DNA from: Firmicutes bacterium UBA1426 | GTDB lineage: Bacteria; Bacillota; Clostridia; Peptostreptococcales; Anaerovoracaceae | Direction: 5' to 3' | Length of the DNA: 9,177 nt | Assembly (NCBI GenBank): GCA_002329675.1 | Contig: DCUA01000099.1 | Span: forward strand, 9,925-19,101 | In this document: positions 6,408 through 9,177 of the stretch, piece by piece | Layout: each line of letters starts with the position of its first letter | Position numbering within the stretch: position 1 is the stretch's first letter | Notes under the pieces: model-generated | Seen by the model: the letters and a program-made list of their open reading frames with translations, nothing else | Told to the model about the DNA's origin: nothing | The model's database searches: none | Translations under genes and position numbers: made by a program

Positions 6408-7751
6408 TTATATATAACCAACGATAATGTAGCATATCGCAGCCAGCACTGCCGTTCCAAGTACATAAGGAGCGGCCACTTTTACCTGTCTTATATTCGC
6501 CACTCCCGTACCTGCGGCGGTCATAAAAACGATGTCGGAGTAAAAGCATAGAATTCCGCCGAAAGTCACGCCGGACATTATGGCGGCGATAACGATGGAA
6601 GGGTTCAAGCCCGTTGAAGCTGCAAGAGGGATGAATATCGGAACTGTAATTACCTGTACCACCCAGTATCCGGCGGTAGCAAATGTAGTGAATGCAACTA
6701 TCAGAAACACTGCAAGAGGGAGAAGGCGAACAGGAACAGACTCTCCGATCCCTCGAATGAAAAAGTCCGTGAATCCAATGGTTTGATTTGCGGAATTTAA
6801 TATAAAAGCAAAGAATACGATGAGAGCGATGTTGCACATTGTCTTTGCACCTTCGAAGCAATTAGTGGCAAACTCGGTGGGCGTCATGATTTTTTGAGAC
6901 AGATACAGAATACCTTGTACAAATACTGCGGCGAGCAGTCCATGTACTAAATCGTGCTCAAATAGCATTGTGACCAGAACCAGGACGATAACAGGAACAA
7001 TGAAATTCAACGAAGAGCTTGCCTTTCTCTCAACTGGCACATCCAGATCGACGATGGAAACACCTATCTTTTCTTTCATCAGAACTTCCCCGCCTTGCTG
7101 TACCCTCTCATAAGATTTTTTCAGGACGCCGACCTTAGGAATGATACCCCAAGCAACGAGAAGGCATACGATGATTGTGATCATCGGGAGAAACATGAAC
7201 GGAATTGCTGCTATGTATTCAGAAAAACCCAGTCCTTGTTCTGAAATCAGACCAACAGTAAATGCGGTCCAACTTGAAAAGGGGATCAAAACGCATATGC
7301 TCGGTGCCATTGAACCTACCTGATAGGCAAGGTGCTCTCGTGGGATCCTGCTTTGATCCGTTATTTCCTTCATCCCAAAAGATACGGCAAGTGTACAGAT
7401 GTAGTCGTCTATGAACATAAAAAAGCACATGACCCAGGCGATCAATAGCGGCTTTTTAGGACCTCCTGCGAATTTAGACAATATCCGTCCAAAACCGGAC
7501 AGGGCACCTGCTTCCTGAAAAAGCCGGATCAATGCTCCGAATGCCATCAGGATGATCAATACAAATTGATAGGAAGGATTCGAAAGAACCCCGTACATCA
7601 TTTCTATGTAACCGGAGAAGAAGTTGGACTTGTGTACAAAGATGGCGCCTATAACGGATGAGATTACCATCATTTCGGCGATCCTCTTCGTTATAAGGGC
7701 GCCAACGACTAAAACCGTTATGGGAATACAAGAGATCAATCCATAGTCCAT
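6408..7751 (-). CDS. Na+/H+ antiporter of the NhaC family
   Basis: Predicted inner-membrane carrier that exchanges sodium (or a related solute) for protons, supporting pH and salt balance. The 447-residue protein is almost entirely hydrophobic, with roughly eleven to twelve membrane segments broken by a polar loop at about 208-246. Family-like motifs are FIDDY at 113-117 in a membrane segment, SMAPSICVLIPFSSW at 147-161, and a C-terminal repeat with FYSDIVFMTAAGTG at 403-416. These match the NhaC (PF03553) pattern as I know it. NhaC relatives also include exchangers for organic acids or amino acids, so the exact substrate is uncertain. The ATG at 7751 has GAGGTG 7 nt upstream. The gene has its own promoter and shares the terminator with guaA, converging on it. 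It is probably a single-gene unit, though read-through from the hydrolase gene upstream is possible because no terminator is visible between them. Confidence 0.88.
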   Translation of the reverse strand: MDYGLISCIPITVLVVGALITKRIAEMMVISSVIGAIFVHKSNFFSGYIEMMYGVLSNPSYQFVLIILMAFGALIRLFQEAGALSGFGRILSKFAGGPKKPLLIAWVMCFFMFIDDYICTLAVSFGMKEITDQSRIPREHLAYQVGSMAPSICVLIPFSSWTAFTVGLISEQGLGFSEYIAAIPFMFLPMITIIVCLLVAWGIIPKVGVLKKSYERVQQGGEVLMKEKIGVSIVDLDVPVERKASSSLNFIVPVIVLVLVTMLFEHDLVHGLLAAVFVQGILYLSQKIMTPTEFATNCFEGAKTMCNIALIVFFAFILNSANQTIGFTDFFIRGIGESVPVRLLPLAVFLIVAFTTFATAGYWVVQVITVPIFIPLAASTGLNPSIVIAAIMSGVTFGGILCFYSDIVFMTAAGTGVANIRQVKVAAPYVLGTAVLAAICYIIVGYI

Positions 7752-7805
7752 CTTGTGTCACCTCGTAGGGATCTTATCCGGTGCTAATTGAATTTATTCT
7801 AACAC

Positions 7806-7814
7806 ATTATAACA
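7806..7814 (-). promoter_or_regulatory. Extended -10 promoter of the antiporter gene
   Basis: The minus strand reads TGT-TATAAT, a perfect -10 with the TGn extension, 54 nt upstream of the antiporter ATG. No good -35 is seen at the proper distance. Just upstream, in the -35 zone, AAACC (7816-7820) and GGTTT (7831-7835) form a short inverted repeat that could be an operator, although five-base arms are weak evidence. Confidence 0.6.
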
Positions 7815-7882
7815 TAAACCTCGACCTGACGGTTTGCCACAAAGTAGATTAAGTCAAGATTTTGCTCATTTATCAGGCTGGT

Positions 7883-8965
7883 TTATTCCTGTAAGGTTCT
7901 GATAAGCTTTGCACCCATAACGGTTGCGGGTATCCGATAATCCGGAGCCAGGTTGGAGAGAATGACTACTCCGATCTGTTTTTCCTTGTCAAAGGCCATA
8001 TAACTATTAAAGTTGTCTGTGCCTCCATTGTGCCAGATAATATTGTTCTGGGTATCGATCATCCACCCCAGACCGGCAGCATCGATCCGGATTCCCATCT
8101 TTTCATACTTCTCTGTTGTGGCATGGACCTGCGCATGTATTTCGTGTCCTAATGACAGATAGGGTAATGCTTCAGACATATGCAACTGCATATACTTCAT
8201 CATATCATCGATTGTGGAAACAACAGCACCTGCGGGGATATAGGCGTCATCGGGCATCCAGTTCCAGTAGCCTTCCATATTCCCGTTGCCATCTGATATC
8301 CTCGTGTTTTCAAGTTTCAAATCAGACTCAATAAAATCCTGCATAACCGTAGTAGAATCACTTGCGTATATTTCTGCTAAAGCACCGCCGACAACAGAAA
8401 TGCCGAAACTGGAGTATTCAAAAGGGTAGACTTTATCTGCAAGCGAGATTTTCCCTATTTTTGTGTACAGCTCATCCGTACTTATACCGTAAAAAGCGTT
8501 GCGTCTGTTAAAAAAGTTCACAACCATCTGCCGATCCAGATAATATTCCTTATAACCGGAAGTGTGGGTGACAAGACGTCTGAAATCCGGATAATGGTCT
8601 TTTTGCGGAAGATCTATAAATTCATTGATGGGATCAGAAAGCTCTGCCTTTTTTTCGCTTACTGCTTTGCACAAGAGGGATGAGGTAATGGTTTTTGTTA
8701 TAGAGCCTATCTCATATTCGAACTCATCTATTGGTAAAATACTTGAGTTTTCACCGTAAACCGTGATACCTGTATCCTCACCATCAATAATTCCAACCGT
8801 TATGATGGCTCTTTCGTTATTCTTTGTTGTATAGTCCATCATTTCTTCAAAAGACATAGACGGTATTAAATTCATTCTATAGATGGTAACGGCGTAATAG
8901 ATACCTGCGCCCAGCGCTACAATTAACAACGCAGAAAGAATGAATATGCTTTTCTTGTTTCTCAT
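7883..8965 (-). CDS. Membrane-anchored serine hydrolase, beta-lactamase class C / penicillin-binding-like family
   Basis: A 360-residue member of the serine beta-lactamase-like fold (PF00144 type). Such proteins include esterases, D-amino-acid peptidases and cell-wall hydrolases as well as true beta-lactamases. Residues 5-27 form one hydrophobic segment, so the protein is probably anchored with its active site outside the cell. The nucleophile motif SxxK is SITK at 88-91. LVTHTSG at 131-137 is the family's usual LLTHTSG element. The second motif is YSS at 184-186, where YxN is more common. HNGG at 312-315 is the third (HxG / KTG) motif. The Asn-to-Ser change does not disprove activity but makes antibiotic cleavage less certain. 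The ATG at 8965 has AGGAG 12 nt upstream, a rather long spacing, and an in-frame stop just upstream excludes an earlier start. Physiological substrate unknown. Confidence 0.88.
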   Translation of the reverse strand: MRNKKSIFILSALLIVALGAGIYYAVTIYRMNLIPSMSFEEMMDYTTKNNERAIITVGIIDGEDTGITVYGENSSILPIDEFEYEIGSITKTITSSLLCKAVSEKKAELSDPINEFIDLPQKDHYPDFRRLVTHTSGYKEYYLDRQMVVNFFNRRNAFYGISTDELYTKIGKISLADKVYPFEYSSFGISVVGGALAEIYASDSTTVMQDFIESDLKLENTRISDGNGNMEGYWNWMPDDAYIPAGAVVSTIDDMMKYMQLHMSEALPYLSLGHEIHAQVHATTEKYEKMGIRIDAAGLGWMIDTQNNIIWHNGGTDNFNSYMAFDKEKQIGVVILSNLAPDYRIPATVMGAKLIRTLQE

Positions 8966-9008
8966 TATTCTTGCTCACTCCTGTCTATTCTCTGCCTGAA
9001 TTGCTTAC

Positions 9009-9036
9009 TGTAACAAAACGGTCGCCTGTTGTTACA
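9009..9036. promoter_or_regulatory. Perfect 8-bp inverted repeat upstream of the hydrolase (possible operator)
   Basis: TGTAACAA at 9009-9016 and TTGTTACA at 9029-9036 are exact reverse complements separated by 12 nt. The pair lies 44-71 nt upstream of the hydrolase start codon. There is no U-tract, so it is more like a regulator binding site, or a 5'-leader hairpin, than a terminator. No regulator gene is in the window. Confidence 0.5.
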
Positions 9037-9067
9037 AGCTTACACTTACCGCGACTCTTTGACCAGT

Positions 9068-9076
9068 ATTTTATCA
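9068..9076 (-). promoter_or_regulatory. Possible extended -10 for the hydrolase gene
   Basis: The minus strand reads TGA-TAAAAT, one mismatch from TATAAT with a TGn extension. No convincing -35 is present. A competing candidate is the palindrome TGCTATAATAGCA at 9084-9096, which offers an extended -10 on either strand (TGC-TATTAT on the minus strand). I cannot choose between them. Confidence 0.3.
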
Positions 9077-9113
9077 GGCTCATTGCTATAATAGCAGTCG
9101 AACCTGTCAGTCA

Positions 9114-9158
9114 GCTGAACCGGCTCTTAAATCTACCTTAAATTACGGGTAGTTCAGC
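9114..9158. repeat. Inverted repeat near the right window edge
   Basis: GCTGAAC at 9114-9120 and GTTCAGC at 9152-9158 are perfect reverse complements with 31 nt between them, which include a smaller possible pairing (TACC with GGTA). The stretch from 8966 to the window end holds no gene that I can support, only these inverted repeats and promoter-like sequences. Confidence 0.4.
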
Positions 9159-9177
9159 CAAATCACTATGAACACGG

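Noticed and set aside
9143..9177. Start of a tRNA on the plus strand
   Set aside because: TA-GTTC...GAAC resembles a D-arm, but the loop lacks the conserved GG and the sequence ends before an anticodon could be seen. GGTTCGAC on the minus strand near 9100 does not sit in a pairing T-stem.

Overview
The window looks like chromosomal DNA from a Firmicute of the class Clostridia. The evidence is strong GGAGG-type ribosome binding sites, SigA-type promoters (one a perfect TTGACA-17-TATAAT), a PurA of the form I associate with Clostridia (GINWGDEGKGR, LEAQLGALRDIDYG) and an NhaC-type antiporter. This assignment is inference from protein style; nothing in the window names a species.

Layout. (1) Positions 1-1611, minus strand: a type II restriction-modification pair. 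A complete beta-class DNA N6-adenine methyltransferase comes first, and an overlapping reading frame, probably its restriction endonuclease, runs off the left edge. (2) About 1665-2060: a non-coding interval between divergent promoters, filled by an unusual repeat element. Four 20-bp boxes form two nested inverted pairs with one shared dyad centre and a 51-bp step, inside a 26-bp outer inverted repeat and an 11-bp tandem triplet. (3) 2143-3315, plus strand: a membrane-anchored GGDEF diguanylate cyclase starting at TTG. (4) 3324-6393, plus strand: a consensus promoter, a structured leader of about 190 nt, then purA and guaA, ending in a strong bidirectional terminator. These two genes encode the IMP-to-adenylosuccinate step and the XMP-to-GMP step, so one transcript feeds both purine branches. 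(5) 6408-7751, minus strand: an NhaC-family Na+/H+ antiporter, convergent with guaA. (6) 7883-8965, minus strand: a membrane-anchored serine beta-lactamase-like hydrolase. (7) 8966-9177: a non-coding upstream region with several inverted repeats.

Most genes are ordinary housekeeping or accessory functions. I see no clearly new multi-gene system. The parts that deserve a second look are the nested dyad repeat element at 1713-2036, the purA leader with its long hairpin and U-tract, and the unrecognised nuclease candidate next to the methyltransferase.
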